Of a stretch of 64,000 nt of DNA, positions 36,203 through 45,490 are shown piece after piece. The position numbers and the translations under genes were made by a program. The stretch's first letter is position 1; each line of letters starts with the position of its first letter. The notes beneath the pieces were generated by a model, which worked only from the letters and a program-made list of their open reading frames with translations, had not been told where the DNA came from and ran no database searches. The DNA is from Streptococcaceae bacterium AM104-57 (lineage in GTDB: Bacteria > Bacillota > Bacilli > Lactobacillales > Streptococcaceae). The stretch spans positions 14,555 through 78,554 of the forward strand of contig JAQDPW010000007.1 in NCBI GenBank assembly GCA_027659245.1. Reading direction: 5' to 3'.

Positions 36203-37339
36203 TTATTCTTCAATATACTCTTCTGTTGTTGCGTAATCAACTTGACCAGCTTCTTCCATGGCTTCAAACTCACTAGCTGACTTGATATCGATGCGGTATC
36301 CTGTCAAATGAGCTGCTAAACGAACGTTTTGTCCACGACGACCAATCGCAAGAGAAAGCTTGTTATCTGGCACAACGACCAAGGCACGTTTGCTGTCGTT
36401 TTCATCAAAGATAACTTGGTCAACTTCTGCAGGAGCGATAGCGTTGTAGATAAATTCAGCTGGATCAGCTACCCATTCGATAACATCGATGTTTTCTTCG
36501 ATTGGAATCATACGATCGCTCTTGGCATCATAGCGAGCCGGGTGGAATTTGCTAGTGATTTTCTTGATGTTAGCTCCACCACGTCCGACGATTGTACCAA
36601 TGGCGTCCACGTTTGGATTGTGGCTACGAACAGCAACCTTGGTACGGTCACCTGCTTCACGAGCTACGCTCATAATCTCAACTGTTCCGTCATAAACTTC
36701 AGGAATTTCTTGCTCCATCAAGCGTTTGATCATTTCAGGGTGGCTACGACTTACAAAGACATTCACTCCACGAGGATTGTCTTCAACCTTGTAGACATAA
36801 ACTTCGATACGATCGTGAGAAGCAAAGACTTCTCCAGGGATTTGGTCTTGTTTTGACAATTGGGCTTCGATGCTACCAAGGTTAACATAGATAAAGCGAT
36901 TGTCGAAGCGCTCCACTGTACCTGACATGATTTCTTGTTCATGCTCTTTGTAAGTGTTGTAGGTAATGGCACGTGTTTGCTTACGCATTTTTTCCATGAT
37001 AGTTTGTTTGGCAGATTGGGCTGCTACACGACCAAACTCAGCTGGTGCTTCTTCAAACTTAATCTTATCACCAAGCTCATAGGCTGAATTAATGGCAAGG
37101 GCATCTTTCAAGCTGATTTCCAAACGGCTATCAAACACTTCATCAACAACTTCACGGACAGTATAAACTGTAAAGTCACCTGTTTTTTCATTGAAGTCAA
37201 TGGCTACGCTATCTGACTGACCATAGCGTCTACGATAAGCGGAACGAAGCGACTCTACTACTGCGTCGATGATGTCTTCTTTTTTGATTCCCTTGTCTTC
37301 TTCCAAAATGCGGAAGGCCTCTAGCATTTCTTTACTCAT
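36203..37339 (-). CDS. nusA: Transcription termination/antitermination factor NusA
   Basis: 378 residues: N-terminal RNA-polymerase-binding domain (1-125), S1 domain (about 130-200) and two KH domains (GRGGANIKKIT and GRRGQNVRLAAHLTGYRIDI). The acidic C-terminal repeats of E. coli NusA are absent, as is normal in Firmicutes. It modulates pausing and termination. It follows rimP by 42 bp. Confidence 0.97.
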   Translation of the reverse strand: MSKEMLEAFRILEEDKGIKKEDIIDAVVESLRSAYRRRYGQSDSVAIDFNEKTGDFTVYTVREVVDEVFDSRLEISLKDALAINSAYELGDKIKFEEAPAEFGRVAAQSAKQTIMEKMRKQTRAITYNTYKEHEQEIMSGTVERFDNRFIYVNLGSIEAQLSKQDQIPGEVFASHDRIEVYVYKVEDNPRGVNVFVSRSHPEMIKRLMEQEIPEVYDGTVEIMSVAREAGDRTKVAVRSHNPNVDAIGTIVGRGGANIKKITSKFHPARYDAKSDRMIPIEENIDVIEWVADPAEFIYNAIAPAEVDQVIFDENDSKRALVVVPDNKLSLAIGRRGQNVRLAAHLTGYRIDIKSASEFEAMEEAGQVDYATTEEYIEE

Positions 37340-37381
37340 GTTTTCTTCACTTTTGAATTTTCAAAAGCTTCCTTTCTTTTA

Positions 37382-37861
37382 CTATAATTTTACTGCTAAA
37401 CGTGCTTTTGACACCAAACTGTATGGAATTTGGACTGTTTTCTTACGAGTCTTGTCCATATACTCCATAGTCAACTCATCCTCTTTAAAGGCTAGCAAAG
37501 TTCCTTCAAAGACCTTTTGCTTATCGATAGCTTGGTAAAGTCCAACATGGATATATTTCCCAACCGCTCCAGCGACTGCTTCCTTGGTTTTCAAAGGGCG
37601 CTCCAAGCCTGGGCTGGTGATTTCTAGGAAATATTGTTCTGGGAAGGGATCTGGCTTGATAGTATCTAGGACAGGACTGATAATCTCTGTCAAGTCCGCT
37701 GTGTCGTTCAAGGTAATTCCCTCTGGTTTATCTACAAAAATACTAAGAATCATGTCACTGCCAATCTTTCCGTACTCGATATCCACAAGTTCAAAAGGAG
37801 CTTCAATGACAGGTTCTACGACTTCTCTGACTAATTCTACGATAGTTGTGATTGCGTCCAC
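37382..37861 (-). CDS. rimP: Ribosome maturation factor RimP
   Basis: 159 residues, starting with a GTG at 37861 ([20 protein letters not shown]). The GAGGAG ribosome-binding site touches the start codon, which is unusually close, but the protein start matches family members I recall. RimP aids 30S assembly. First gene of the operon; its leader holds a hairpin at 37876-37899. Confidence 0.93.
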   Translation of the reverse strand: MDAITTIVELVREVVEPVIEAPFELVDIEYGKIGSDMILSIFVDKPEGITLNDTADLTEIISPVLDTIKPDPFPEQYFLEITSPGLERPLKTKEAVAGAVGKYIHVGLYQAIDKQKVFEGTLLAFKEDELTMEYMDKTRKKTVQIPYSLVSKARLAVKL

Positions 37862-37875
37862 CTCCTCATAAGCAA

Positions 37876-37899
37876 GAGGCGAAGATATTTCCCCGCCTC
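37876..37899 (-). promoter_or_regulatory. Leader hairpin of the rimP-nusA-infB operon
   Basis: GAGGCG (37876-37881) and CGCCTC (37894-37899) pair around a 12-base loop, ending 14 bases before the GTG. It may influence translation initiation or mRNA stability of rimP. Confidence 0.5.
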
Positions 37900-37921
37900 A
37901 CTTTCTCATATTCTTACTTAC

Positions 37922-37950
37922 AGTATAGCACTTTTGACTACTTATGTAAA
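37922..37950 (-). promoter_or_regulatory. Promoter of the rimP-nusA-infB operon
   Basis: Minus-strand TTTACA (37945-37950), 17-bp spacer, TATACT (37922-37927). Confidence 0.8.
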
Positions 37951-37987
37951 GCATAAGCACTCAAAAGGCTTGATTTTAAGCTTTTTC

Positions 37988-38623
37988 TTAAAATTCTGCT
38001 TCAACTCGGTAAATGACTTGACCCTTACTTGAGAATTTTTCTTCATATTCAGTCATGACATTACCTTCAAAGTCGCTGGCATGCAAGTCCAACCAAACTC
38101 CATTGAGCTTCATGCCGTATTGAGAAAAACTCACTAGGCTATATTCAAACAAACCACGGTTATCTGTCTTGAAATGAATCTCACCGTGTTCAGGCAAGAT
38201 ACGCTTGAAGGTATCCAAGAAACTCTTATAGGTTAGACGACGCTTTTCATGGCGCTTTTTAGGCCACGGATCTGAAAAGTTTAGATACAAGCGGTCAATT
38301 TCACCATCTTCAAAGTAGTCGGTCAAATCTGAACCATCAACCCACAACAACTTAATATTGGGTACAGCGACTTCCAAGACCTTGTCCAAGGCATAACTCA
38401 AAACAGACTTTTGAATATCAATCCCGATATAGTTGATATTAGGGTTTTGCTTGGCCATACCTGACACAAAGGCTCCTTTACCACTACCAACCTCAACATG
38501 GATAGGATTGTCATTTCCAAAGAGGCCTCGCCATTTTCCTTTGGCTTCTAAAGGATTTAAGACAACATACTGAGGATTAGCCTCTAGTAATTCTGTTGCC
38601 CCTTTACGATTTCTAACTCTCAT
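37988..38623 (-). CDS. trmB: tRNA (guanine-N7-)-methyltransferase
   Basis: 211 residues. The SAM-binding motif is [15 protein letters not shown], followed by [14 protein letters not shown] and the TrmB signature [18 protein letters not shown]. It makes m7G46 in tRNA. It overlaps ccrZ by 4 bp (ATGA), the usual streptococcal pair. Confidence 0.96.
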   Translation of the reverse strand: MRVRNRKGATELLEANPQYVVLNPLEAKGKWRGLFGNDNPIHVEVGSGKGAFVSGMAKQNPNINYIGIDIQKSVLSYALDKVLEVAVPNIKLLWVDGSDLTDYFEDGEIDRLYLNFSDPWPKKRHEKRRLTYKSFLDTFKRILPEHGEIHFKTDNRGLFEYSLVSFSQYGMKLNGVWLDLHASDFEGNVMTEYEEKFSSKGQVIYRVEAEF

Positions 38624-39414
38624 CTCTTCTTTCCATACTTGTCACGGAAGATGCGCAAGGCATAAATCTCCCGATTGACATTTTCTAGATCTTCATTTGT
38701 ATAATATTTGGCAATCTGGCTCAAGAAGGATAATTGAGCATACCAAAATAGTTTGCTGATGACTGTTTGGTTGTATTTGTAACCGTAATAAGTCAACCAC
38801 TCTTTCCACTGATAGTCTGGAATATAGTGACATAGCATATGCGCCACATCAAACATGCGATCCGTTAAACGAACGGAATCCCAATCCACTAAATAAATAA
38901 GACCGCTCTCTGTCTCAATCCAATTACTATGTCGTACATCTCCATGAACAATCGTTGCATAATCTTCCCTAAAGTTTGGCAAGCTTCCTCGCAAATCCTC
39001 TACTACCGTTCTTAGATATTGATTGTTCTTCAAGGATTCTGGAGCATCTTTTAACCAAGCCTGAAGCAAGTCTAAAGGTGTTTCTAAAGAATAGCCCAAA
39101 CGAGTCAATTGCGTCATCAAAGGACGCGAACGATGCAAACGACTCAAAATATTGATAATCTGCTTGCGATTCATATCATAAGGGGTCAAAATTTTACCAT
39201 TCAACCATTCTTGGGCACACATATCACGCCCATCCGATAAACGGCGAGTCCATAATAATTGAGGAGCGATTTGTTCCTTGGCTAAACCAGGTAGGATTGG
39301 AGAGGTGTTCATTTTAATAAAGACGCGCTTCCCATCAGGGTAGCTTCCCATATAAGCTTTTCCGCTTTTCCCAGGTATAGGGGTCAGCGTTAGCTCAATA
39401 TCACCCAAGTCCAT
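38620..39414 (-). CDS. ccrZ: Cell-cycle regulator CcrZ (phosphotransferase family)
   Basis: 264 residues with an aminoglycoside/choline-kinase-like fold: the catalytic loop [10 protein letters not shown] and metal-binding [11 protein letters not shown] are intact. In S. pneumoniae CcrZ links division to DNA replication through DnaA and phosphorylates ribose-type sugars; function here is assigned by family and by its place before trmB. A GGAGG site precedes the ATG. Confidence 0.9.
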   Translation of the reverse strand: MDLGDIELTLTPIPGKSGKAYMGSYPDGKRVFIKMNTSPILPGLAKEQIAPQLLWTRRLSDGRDMCAQEWLNGKILTPYDMNRKQIINILSRLHRSRPLMTQLTRLGYSLETPLDLLQAWLKDAPESLKNNQYLRTVVEDLRGSLPNFREDYATIVHGDVRHSNWIETESGLIYLVDWDSVRLTDRMFDVAHMLCHYIPDYQWKEWLTYYGYKYNQTVISKLFWYAQLSFLSQIAKYYTNEDLENVNREIYALRIFRDKYGKKR

Positions 39415-39443
39415 TTCTTTCCTCCGTATAAAGTTTCCTTACT

Positions 39444-39472
39444 ATTCTACTAGTTTTTAGCCTATTCGTCAA
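39444..39472 (-). promoter_or_regulatory. ccrZ-trmB promoter
   Basis: Minus-strand TTGACG (39467-39472), 17-bp spacer, TAGAAT (39444-39449). Confidence 0.8.
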
Positions 39473-39561
39473 CCAGTCCAGACCTGATTCTCAAATAAAA
39501 GCCCTTTATCCAACCTTGTTAATACTAGCCTAAAATCAAAAAACATCTTATAATAGTAGTT

Positions 39562-39888
39562 ATGAAACTTACAAACGAAGAAATACAAAAAATTGAACAA
39601 CTCCTAAGAGATTCATCGTACGCCAAATATCACAAACGTCTACAGATTATTTATTTTCTCTCCAAAGGAAAGAGTTATAAGGAAATCATGGATCTGCTAG
39701 ATTGCAATAAAACAACTGTTTGGAGAAATTTGAAGAAATATAAGGAGTTTGGTTTAGAAGCTCTTCTTCAAGAGACCCGTGGTGGACGTCATAGAGAATA
39801 TATGACTTATGAAGAAGAGCAAGCGTTTCTAAAACGTCATATAGAAGCTGCTCAGGCTGGAGAATTTGTAACTGTCAATCAGTTATAG
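39562..39888 (+). pseudogene. IS630-family transposase orfA, truncated
   Basis: 108 codons with a helix-turn-helix (SKGKSYKEIMDLLDCNKTTVWRNLKKYKEFG, about 34-64) and the TRGGRHREYM segment common in IS630-family first ORFs. The frame ends VTVNQL at a TAG supplied by the RUP-like element that begins at 39884; the normal continuation is missing. TATAAT at 39549-39554 precedes the ATG. The catalytic orfB is absent, so it is non-functional for transposition. Confidence 0.8.
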
Positions 39889-39991
39889 CGGATTGGGTCT
39901 AGAATAGTACATTACGACTGCTAAAAATATTTCTAGAAATTAGTTTGACTTTCCTAATCTCTCTATTCATATCTTATTTCAATCCACTATA
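39884..39991. mobile_element. RUP-like element (about 108 bp)
   Basis: The ends TATAGCGGATTG (39884-39895) and CAATCCACTATA (39980-39991) are inverted copies with one mismatch, start and end with TA, and enclose about 108 bp with AATAGTACATTACGACTGCT and TTTGACTTTCC. Size, TA flanks and terminal repeats match my memory of the pneumococcal RUP, a non-autonomous element thought to be mobilised by IS630-Spn1 and often found inside IS elements. It has no coding capacity. Confidence 0.7.
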
Positions 39992-40039
39992 TTTACACAT
40001 CCACTTTGTGTGTGATAAACTATGTGCCTTTTGTGCCAT
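39974..40039 (-). pseudogene. IS200/IS605-family TnpA, 5' remnant
   Basis: The first 17 codons read MAQKAHSLSHTKWMCKY, the characteristic start of streptococcal IS200 TnpA. After CKY the frame runs into the RUP-like element (SGLK then TAA) where HIVFTPKYRR would be expected. AAGGAG precedes the ATG. Only the N terminus remains; the HUH and catalytic tyrosine parts are lost. Confidence 0.75.
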
Positions 40040-40190
40040 ATTTTTCTCCTTTCGCTTTACAATTGGCTTGAACACCTTAATTGTATCGCGTTTGGAGTTT
40101 TTTGGTATAACCTTCGATGCGCACCCGCATAGCGGGTGGTTTTTTTGTCTCGCACCTAACGGAGCGAGACAGACTGAAAGTCACATAATA
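39992..40190 (-). mobile_element. IS200-like left-end remnant with hairpins
   Basis: Upstream of the TnpA remnant lie two strong hairpins: CACCCGC/GCGGGTG (40122-40138), followed by seven or more Ts on the plus strand, and GTCTCGC/GCGAGAC (40147-40170). Subterminal hairpins before tnpA are a hallmark of IS200/IS605 ends, where they serve transposase recognition and block transcription from outside. The right boundary is approximate. Confidence 0.6.
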
Positions 40191-40218
40191 AAAAGACCGG
40201 ATTGCTCCGATCTTTTAA
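40188..40218 (-). terminator. VOC gene terminator; copy 1 of a 31-bp repeat
   Basis: Identical over 31 bp to 40642-40672. In minus-strand RNA the sequence folds into an 11-bp stem with one G-U pair, loop GCAA, and ends with five Us, so it is oriented as a terminator for the VOC gene 64 bp upstream. Confidence 0.8.
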
Positions 40219-40281
40219 TAGTTTATGTTCTCAATTTCTGTTTTAAGAATCATTGTGGTTAACTTCAAACGACTAAGTGTC

Positions 40282-40629
40282 CTACTTCATACGATAAAAA
40301 TCAAGCACTAGACCAGCAGGACCTTTAACTAATAAGGACTCTGTTCCCCAATCGGTTACAGTTGGTCCGTGTAAAACCTTTATACCAAGCTCGTTCAACC
40401 GTTTGTAGTTCAGGTCTACATCCTCAACCTCGATGTGAAGAATGATTCCTGACTGAAAGTTTTCCAAAGGAATCAAATGATTTTGAGAGAACATGAGGCA
40501 GTGACTGCCAATCGTGAACTGAGCAAAACCATCATCAACATAATCGGCTTTTTTATCCAAAATACGCTCCAGGTCAGCACAGACTTGGGGAACATCTGAA
40601 ACGATAATATCTAATTGATTTAAATTCAT
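40282..40629 (-). CDS. VOC (glyoxalase/bleomycin-resistance) family protein
   Basis: 115 residues, one VOC unit: LNQLDIIVSDVPQVCADLERIL at the start, FQSGIILHIEVEDVDLNYKRLNELGI in the middle and VKGPAGLVLDFYRMK at the end. The family binds metals or small molecules (glyoxalase, resistance, dioxygenase), but no specific activity can be named. A GGAGGAG site precedes the ATG and abuts the 31-bp terminator repeat, so expression may need read-through from spxB. Confidence 0.8.
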   Translation of the reverse strand: MNLNQLDIIVSDVPQVCADLERILDKKADYVDDGFAQFTIGSHCLMFSQNHLIPLENFQSGIILHIEVEDVDLNYKRLNELGIKVLHGPTVTDWGTESLLVKGPAGLVLDFYRMK

Positions 40630-40641
40630 TTACTCTCCTCC

Positions 40642-40672
40642 ATAAAAAGACCGGATTGCTCCGATCTTTTAA
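40642..40672 (-). terminator. Terminator upstream of the VOC gene; copy 2 of a 31-bp repeat
   Basis: Exact copy of 40188-40218 in the same orientation, ending 12 bp before the VOC ATG and about 210 bp after the spxB stop. It should terminate spxB transcripts. Confidence 0.8.
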
Positions 40673-40883
40673 GTTTCTCTCTATGAAAATCAAAGAATAA
40701 ACAAGGCGGAACCAAGTTTGATGGCAAATCTTTGCTCATCAAACTACGAAAAATCCTTTGGGACTTTTTCTAGGATCCACACTAGATTCCATCATTGAAA
40801 ATTAAGGTTTCAATGATGAAATCGTCGGAAGTAAACCTCAGAATGAAGTCTACAAATTTATCTTTTATTTTCGACGAGAGGAA
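40673..40883. other. spxB 3' region without a gene
   Basis: 211 bp with no supported coding sequence. It holds a 10-bp perfect inverted repeat, ATCATTGAAA / TTTCAATGAT (40791-40817), without a T-tract. A short match to a common mitis-group intergenic repeat start (ATGAAAATCAAAGA) is at about 40683. Confidence 0.45.
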
Positions 40884-42659
40884 TTATTTGATTGCGCGTG
40901 ATTGCAATCCTTCTTCTTCCAAGAAGAGGCGGAATGGTACGAGTTCTTCAGCTTCGTATTTTTCCTTGAAGGCTTTGATTGCTTCTTCTGAGTAAAGTTT
41001 TGGATCCAATTCAAGTACTTCTACTGGAAGTGGACGATGTGGAGTGATGCGAGCATCGATAACAACAGTTTTACCTTCTTTGTTGAGTTTAACAGCTTCT
41101 GCAACAACTGCATCGATGTCTTCGATACGGTCAACTGTAAATCCAATAGCTCCTTGAGCTTCAGCGATTTTCGCATAGTCAGCATTAGGGAAGTCACAAC
41201 CAAACAAGTGTTTGTTTGTGTCTTCGTATTTGTCCTTGATGAAGGCATATTTACCATTTGAGAAGACAACGTTGATAACTGGAAGGTCGTATTGAACGTT
41301 TGTGATAACGTCTGGGTAGCACATGTTGAATGCACCGTCACCCATGATGTTCCATACTTGGCGATCTGGATTGTCTTTCTTAGCAGCGATACCACCAGGA
41401 AGGGCAATACCCATTGTCGCAAAGAGTGGAGATGTACGCCACATGTTCTTAGGTGTCATGTGAAGGTGACGAGTAGATGTTTGAGTAGTGTCACCTACGT
41501 CGATTGAGTAGATAGCGTCTTGATCAGCATGTTTGTTGATTGCATTGTAGACTTGGTACAATTGCAATTCACCCTCAGTTTTACCTTCGAGTTTGTTCAT
41601 GTAATCACGCCAGTTTTGGTTGTTCTTCACGTTTGCACGCCACCACGGAGTTGACTCAACTGGGTGTACTTTATCAAGGATAGCTTGTGCTGCTTGACCT
41701 GCATCACCAAGGATTGAAGCGTCAAGGGCATGACGTTTACCAAGTTTGTAAGGGTCGATATCAACTTGGATGAATTTTTCAGTGTTCTTGAATGCTTCGT
41801 AAACTTCAGCAAATGGGAAGTTTGAACCAAGGAAAAGAACTGTGTCTGCTTCAAAGACCACTTCGTTGGCTGGTTTCCAACCAACACGGTAAGCAGAACC
41901 TGTCAAACCTTCATAGTTCCATTCAAAGGCTTCAAAGTTTTTACCAGTTGTGATGATTGGTGCTTTGATTTTACGTGACAATTCAGTGATCACTTCACCA
42001 GCTTTAACACCACCGTAACCAGCATAGATAACTGGACGTTCAGCATTGTTCAAGATTTCAACAGCTTTGTCGATTTCAACTTCGTTCAAAGCAGGAGCGA
42101 TGAATGAACGCTCGTATGAACCTGAACCGTAGTATGAGTTTTCGTCGATTTCTTGGAAACCAAAGTTTACTGGAATTTCAACAACGGCTGGACCTTTTTT
42201 AGAAACTGCAGCACGGCAAGCTTCGTCGATAACTTTTGGTAATTGCTCTGCGTAAGCTACACGTTTGTTGTAAACAGCGATACCGTTGTACATTGGGTTT
42301 TGGTTCAATTCTTGGAAGGCATCCATGTTCAATTCGTTAACTGGACGTGATCCAAGGATAGCAAGGAATGGAGTGTTATCCATAGCTGCATCGTAAACAC
42401 CGTTGATCAAGTGAGTTGCACCAGGTCCACCTGAACCAACTGCAACACCGATAGATCCGCCAAATTTAGCTTGCATAACCGCTGCAAGAGCACCTGTTTC
42501 TTCGTGGCGAACTTGCAAGAAACGGATATCTTTGTCTTCAGCCAAAGCGTCCATCAATGAGCTGAGTGTTCCTGATGGGATACCGTAGATAGTGTCTACG
42601 CCCCATGTTTTCAATACGTTAAGCATTGCTGCAGATGCAGTAATTTTCCCTTGAGTCAT
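40884..42659 (-). CDS. spxB: Pyruvate oxidase
   Basis: 591 residues of the TPP-dependent POX family. It begins [34 protein letters not shown], has the activating glutamate in [16 protein letters not shown], an FAD-binding middle domain, and the TPP/Mg site [29 protein letters not shown]. It converts pyruvate, phosphate and oxygen to acetyl phosphate, CO2 and hydrogen peroxide, the main H2O2 source of mitis-group streptococci. Three cre-like sequences upstream suggest CcpA control. Confidence 0.97.
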   Translation of the reverse strand: MTQGKITASAAMLNVLKTWGVDTIYGIPSGTLSSLMDALAEDKDIRFLQVRHEETGALAAVMQAKFGGSIGVAVGSGGPGATHLINGVYDAAMDNTPFLAILGSRPVNELNMDAFQELNQNPMYNGIAVYNKRVAYAEQLPKVIDEACRAAVSKKGPAVVEIPVNFGFQEIDENSYYGSGSYERSFIAPALNEVEIDKAVEILNNAERPVIYAGYGGVKAGEVITELSRKIKAPIITTGKNFEAFEWNYEGLTGSAYRVGWKPANEVVFEADTVLFLGSNFPFAEVYEAFKNTEKFIQVDIDPYKLGKRHALDASILGDAGQAAQAILDKVHPVESTPWWRANVKNNQNWRDYMNKLEGKTEGELQLYQVYNAINKHADQDAIYSIDVGDTTQTSTRHLHMTPKNMWRTSPLFATMGIALPGGIAAKKDNPDRQVWNIMGDGAFNMCYPDVITNVQYDLPVINVVFSNGKYAFIKDKYEDTNKHLFGCDFPNADYAKIAEAQGAIGFTVDRIEDIDAVVAEAVKLNKEGKTVVIDARITPHRPLPVEVLELDPKLYSEEAIKAFKEKYEAEELVPFRLFLEEEGLQSRAIK

Positions 42660-42695
42660 AATGATAACTCTCCTTAAAAGTTAATTTGATGAATA

Positions 42696-42733
42696 ATAAA
42701 AGCGCTTTTATATGTTATTTGAAAACGATTCAG
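42696..42733 (-). promoter_or_regulatory. spxB upstream region: 16-bp palindrome and cre-like site
   Basis: ATAAAAGCGCTTTTAT (42696-42711) is a perfect palindrome centred on a cre-like AAGCGCTT. TGAAAACGATTCAG (42720-42733) is a weaker cre match. Both lie 37-75 bp before the spxB ATG, where CcpA could act. Confidence 0.5.
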
Positions 42734-42819
42734 TAAATTTACAATCCTAATTTATCACATTTGATTTCAGATTTATAAGAATGTGCTCAGAAAACTTCAT
42801 TCTCTATTACAGTACAGAT

Positions 42820-42833
42820 TGAAAACGTTTTGA
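42820..42833. promoter_or_regulatory. cre-like site between copA and spxB
   Basis: TGAAAACGTTTTGA matches the cre consensus at 13 of 14 positions. It is 160 bp upstream of spxB and after copA, so spxB is the likelier target. Confidence 0.55.
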
Positions 42834-42858
42834 AAACCTGTTTTAGAATAGCAAAAAA

Positions 42859-42872
42859 GCGGTTAAAACCGC
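42859..42872 (-). terminator. copA terminator
   Basis: GCGGTT (42859-42864) and AACCGC (42867-42872), extended by flanking G/C and A/T pairs, followed on the minus strand by TTTTTT; directly after the copA stop. Confidence 0.88.
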
Positions 42873-42876
42873 CTTT

Positions 42877-45099
42877 TTAATCGACTTTAGTAAAATTAAG
42901 CATGAGAGAGCTGATCAGAACAGAGACAGAACTAAAGGCCATGGCTAATCCTGCAAGTTCTGGATTGAGTACCAAACCAAGACCAGAAAACACTCCTGCT
43001 GCAATCGGAATACCAATGAGGTTATAGATAGAAGCCCAGAAAAGATTGAGTAGAATACGATTAAAGGTCTTCTTACTCATATCAAAAGCACGCGCCAATC
43101 CTAGTAAATTGTTGGTTGTAAGGACAAGATCTGCGGATTCAATGGCAATATCTGTCCCAGAGCCCATGGCAATTCCGACATCCGCTACACTGAGGGCCGG
43201 CGCATCATTGATACCATCTCCAACAAAGGCCAATTTGCCATTCTTTTGAAGCTTGTGAATTTCATGTGCCTTTTCCTCTGGCAAGACATTTGCAATCACT
43301 TCTTCGATTCCAATTTGCTCTGCAATCGCATGCGCTACTCCAGCATTATCTCCGGTAAGCATGACCGTTCTAAGAGCACGTTTTTTCAATTTAGCAATAG
43401 CTTCTCGAGCATTTTCCTTAGGGACATCCTGCAGGGCAATTAAGCCTTTTAACTGACCATCTACGGATAGGAAGACAACTGTTTTTGCTTCTTTCTCAAG
43501 TAATTCAAATCGTTTTTGATAATCATGTGGAATAGCAAGATCATCTAAGAGTTTGGCATTCCCAAGCAAGACTTGTTTACCATTAATAATCCCAGTCACA
43601 CCTTTTCCATGCAAGGCTTGGAAGTTTTCCACTGGGTAAAGGCTAATTCCTAGTTCAGATGCACGATTAACAATAGCTTGAGCTAGCGGGTGTTGAGATA
43701 CATCTTCCAGTGAAGCAGCCAAATTTAGCACTTCTCTTTCATCACCAATAACATCTGTCACTACTGGCTTCCCTTCGGTCAAGGTTCCTGTCTTATCAAA
43801 AACAACCGTTTGGACTTTTTGGATTTCCTGTAAAACTGTACCATTTTTGAGAAGAATCCCCATCTTGGCACTTCGTCCTGTTCCAACCATGAGTGCTGTC
43901 GGTGTCGCGAGTCCTAGTGCACAAGGGCAGGCAATAATCAAAACAGCAACTCCGTAGAGAAGTGAAGTCACAAAGCTTTCTCCTAGGAAAACAAACCAGA
44001 TCCAAAAAGTAAGAAGTCCTAAAATGACAACTGCTGGTACAAAAATCCCAGAAATCTTGTCTGTCAAATCTTGAATAGGAGCACGACTCGTTTGCGCTTT
44101 TTTCACAAAGTCCACAATCTGAGCCAACATAGTCTCAGAACCAACTTTTTCAGCTCTAAAGATGATCGTACCACTATTATTGATGGTTGAACCAATGACA
44201 GCATCTCCAACTGATTTATCGACTGGAATACTTTCCCCAGTCACCATTGATTCATCAATACTCGTTTCACCTTCTAACACAGTCCCATCAACGGCAATTT
44301 TTTCACCTGGTCGAACGCGAATGAGATCACCAACTTTGACTTGTTCTAGAGGTATTTGAACATAAACATCATCACGCAAAACCTCTGCTGTTTTTGCTTG
44401 TAGGTCTAATAATTTTTCGACTGCCTGCGAAGTATTTTTTCGCATTTTTTCCTCAAAAACTGCTCCCAAAAGAATGAAGAAGAGGATAAATGCAGCACTT
44501 TCAAAGTAAACGGGCAGACCAGTGAAGAGGGCAACTAAGCTATAGAAATAGGCCACTAGGGTTCCCAGAGCAACCAAGGTATCCATGTTGGAATTGTGCT
44601 TTTTAAAACTAGCCCAGGCGCTTCTGATATATGGAACTCCAGCTACCAGCATAATGGGTGTTGTGGCTAAAAAGGTGCCCCAACGCATGACTTGGTGACT
44701 AATTCCTCCTGTCGACATCCCAATCATGAGAATCACAAGAGGCACAGTAAAGATACTAGTAATCCAAAAACGCTGAAAAAGACTGAGAGACTTTTTAGTT
44801 TTTTCAACAACGGTGTAGGTTCCCTTTTGCATCTTCATGCCACATGAAAATTCATGCTCACCCAAGTCTTGAGGAGTAAAACGAATGACTTTTTCCTCAT
44901 CTTGAGCGATTGGTTCTAGAATCCCTTCTTCTTCGAAGAGAATCTCCTTATAGCAGTTTGATGGTGTCACACGATGAAAGGTAATCTCAGCAGGAATCCC
45001 TTTTTGCAGTTGAATGTGGGCTGGATGGTAGCCTTTGTCTGCCGTGATACGGATTTTTTGAACACCATTTTCAAGACTTGCTTTTACAATTTCAGTCAT
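42877..45099 (-). CDS. copA: Copper-exporting P1B-type ATPase
   Basis: 740 residues. The N terminus (1-100) is a cupredoxin-like domain ([42 protein letters not shown]) instead of the usual CxxC HMA domain. The ATPase core has the membrane motif [29 protein letters not shown] with the phosphorylated Asp, and [20 protein letters not shown]. It pumps Cu(I) out. It lies 9 bp after cupA in the copY-cupA-copA operon. Confidence 0.96.
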   Translation of the reverse strand: MTEIVKASLENGVQKIRITADKGYHPAHIQLQKGIPAEITFHRVTPSNCYKEILFEEEGILEPIAQDEEKVIRFTPQDLGEHEFSCGMKMQKGTYTVVEKTKKSLSLFQRFWITSIFTVPLVILMIGMSTGGISHQVMRWGTFLATTPIMLVAGVPYIRSAWASFKKHNSNMDTLVALGTLVAYFYSLVALFTGLPVYFESAAFILFFILLGAVFEEKMRKNTSQAVEKLLDLQAKTAEVLRDDVYVQIPLEQVKVGDLIRVRPGEKIAVDGTVLEGETSIDESMVTGESIPVDKSVGDAVIGSTINNSGTIIFRAEKVGSETMLAQIVDFVKKAQTSRAPIQDLTDKISGIFVPAVVILGLLTFWIWFVFLGESFVTSLLYGVAVLIIACPCALGLATPTALMVGTGRSAKMGILLKNGTVLQEIQKVQTVVFDKTGTLTEGKPVVTDVIGDEREVLNLAASLEDVSQHPLAQAIVNRASELGISLYPVENFQALHGKGVTGIINGKQVLLGNAKLLDDLAIPHDYQKRFELLEKEAKTVVFLSVDGQLKGLIALQDVPKENAREAIAKLKKRALRTVMLTGDNAGVAHAIAEQIGIEEVIANVLPEEKAHEIHKLQKNGKLAFVGDGINDAPALSVADVGIAMGSGTDIAIESADLVLTTNNLLGLARAFDMSKKTFNRILLNLFWASIYNLIGIPIAAGVFSGLGLVLNPELAGLAMAFSSVSVLISSLMLNFTKVD

Positions 45100-45108
45100 A
45101 TCATTATC

Positions 45109-45480
45109 CTATTCTACAATCATCTTACCGTGCATCATATTCATGCCACAAGAGAAACCATACTCACCTGCTTCTTCAGGAGTGATTTCAACCACATGTT
45201 GGTCTCCCATAGGCAGATCTGCATGCACTCCAAAGTCTGGAAAAACGATTTGGTCCAAGCAAGGTGAAGGGTCTTTTCGATCAAAAATAATGCAAGCAGG
45301 TTGCGATTTTTTGAGGATAATGGTTTCTGGAGTATATCCTCCCATGACCTCCACTCGAATCTCCTGATAGCCATTCTTTTGTTGGGCTCTCTTACCGTCT
45401 TCTTGCGGTTTTTTAAAAAACCAAAAGAGTATAAACGCAATCATTCCTAAAACAACAATAGATACAAATAGATTTAACAT
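45109..45480 (-). CDS. cupA: Membrane-anchored cupredoxin-like copper chaperone CupA
   Basis: 123 residues. An N-terminal membrane helix (LNLFVSIVVLGMIAFILFWFF) is followed by a cupredoxin domain with copper ligands in EYGFSCGMNMMHGKMIVE. The domain resembles the N terminus of CopA next door, suggesting a shared origin. In S. pneumoniae CupA binds Cu(I) and hands it to CopA. It lies 10 bp after copY. Confidence 0.93.
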   Translation of the reverse strand: MLNLFVSIVVLGMIAFILFWFFKKPQEDGKRAQQKNGYQEIRVEVMGGYTPETIILKKSQPACIIFDRKDPSPCLDQIVFPDFGVHADLPMGDQHVVEITPEEAGEYGFSCGMNMMHGKMIVE

Positions 45481-45490
45481 AGCGTCTCCT

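Noticed and set aside
37955..37985. Possible terminator after trmB
   Set aside because: The stem AAAAGCTT/AAGCCTTTT has a bulge and no clean U-tract, so it was not called as a terminator.
39945..40262. A 105-codon plus-strand open frame in the region after the IS630 remnant
   Set aside because: It runs antisense through the RUP-like element, the tnpA remnant and the two hairpins; its composition is not protein-like and it has no ribosome-binding site.
40681..40720. Possible BOX-type repeat start (CTATGAAAATCAAAGAATAAAC)
   Set aside because: Only a short match to the start of a common mitis-group intergenic repeat; the expected downstream stem sequences are missing, so no element is called.
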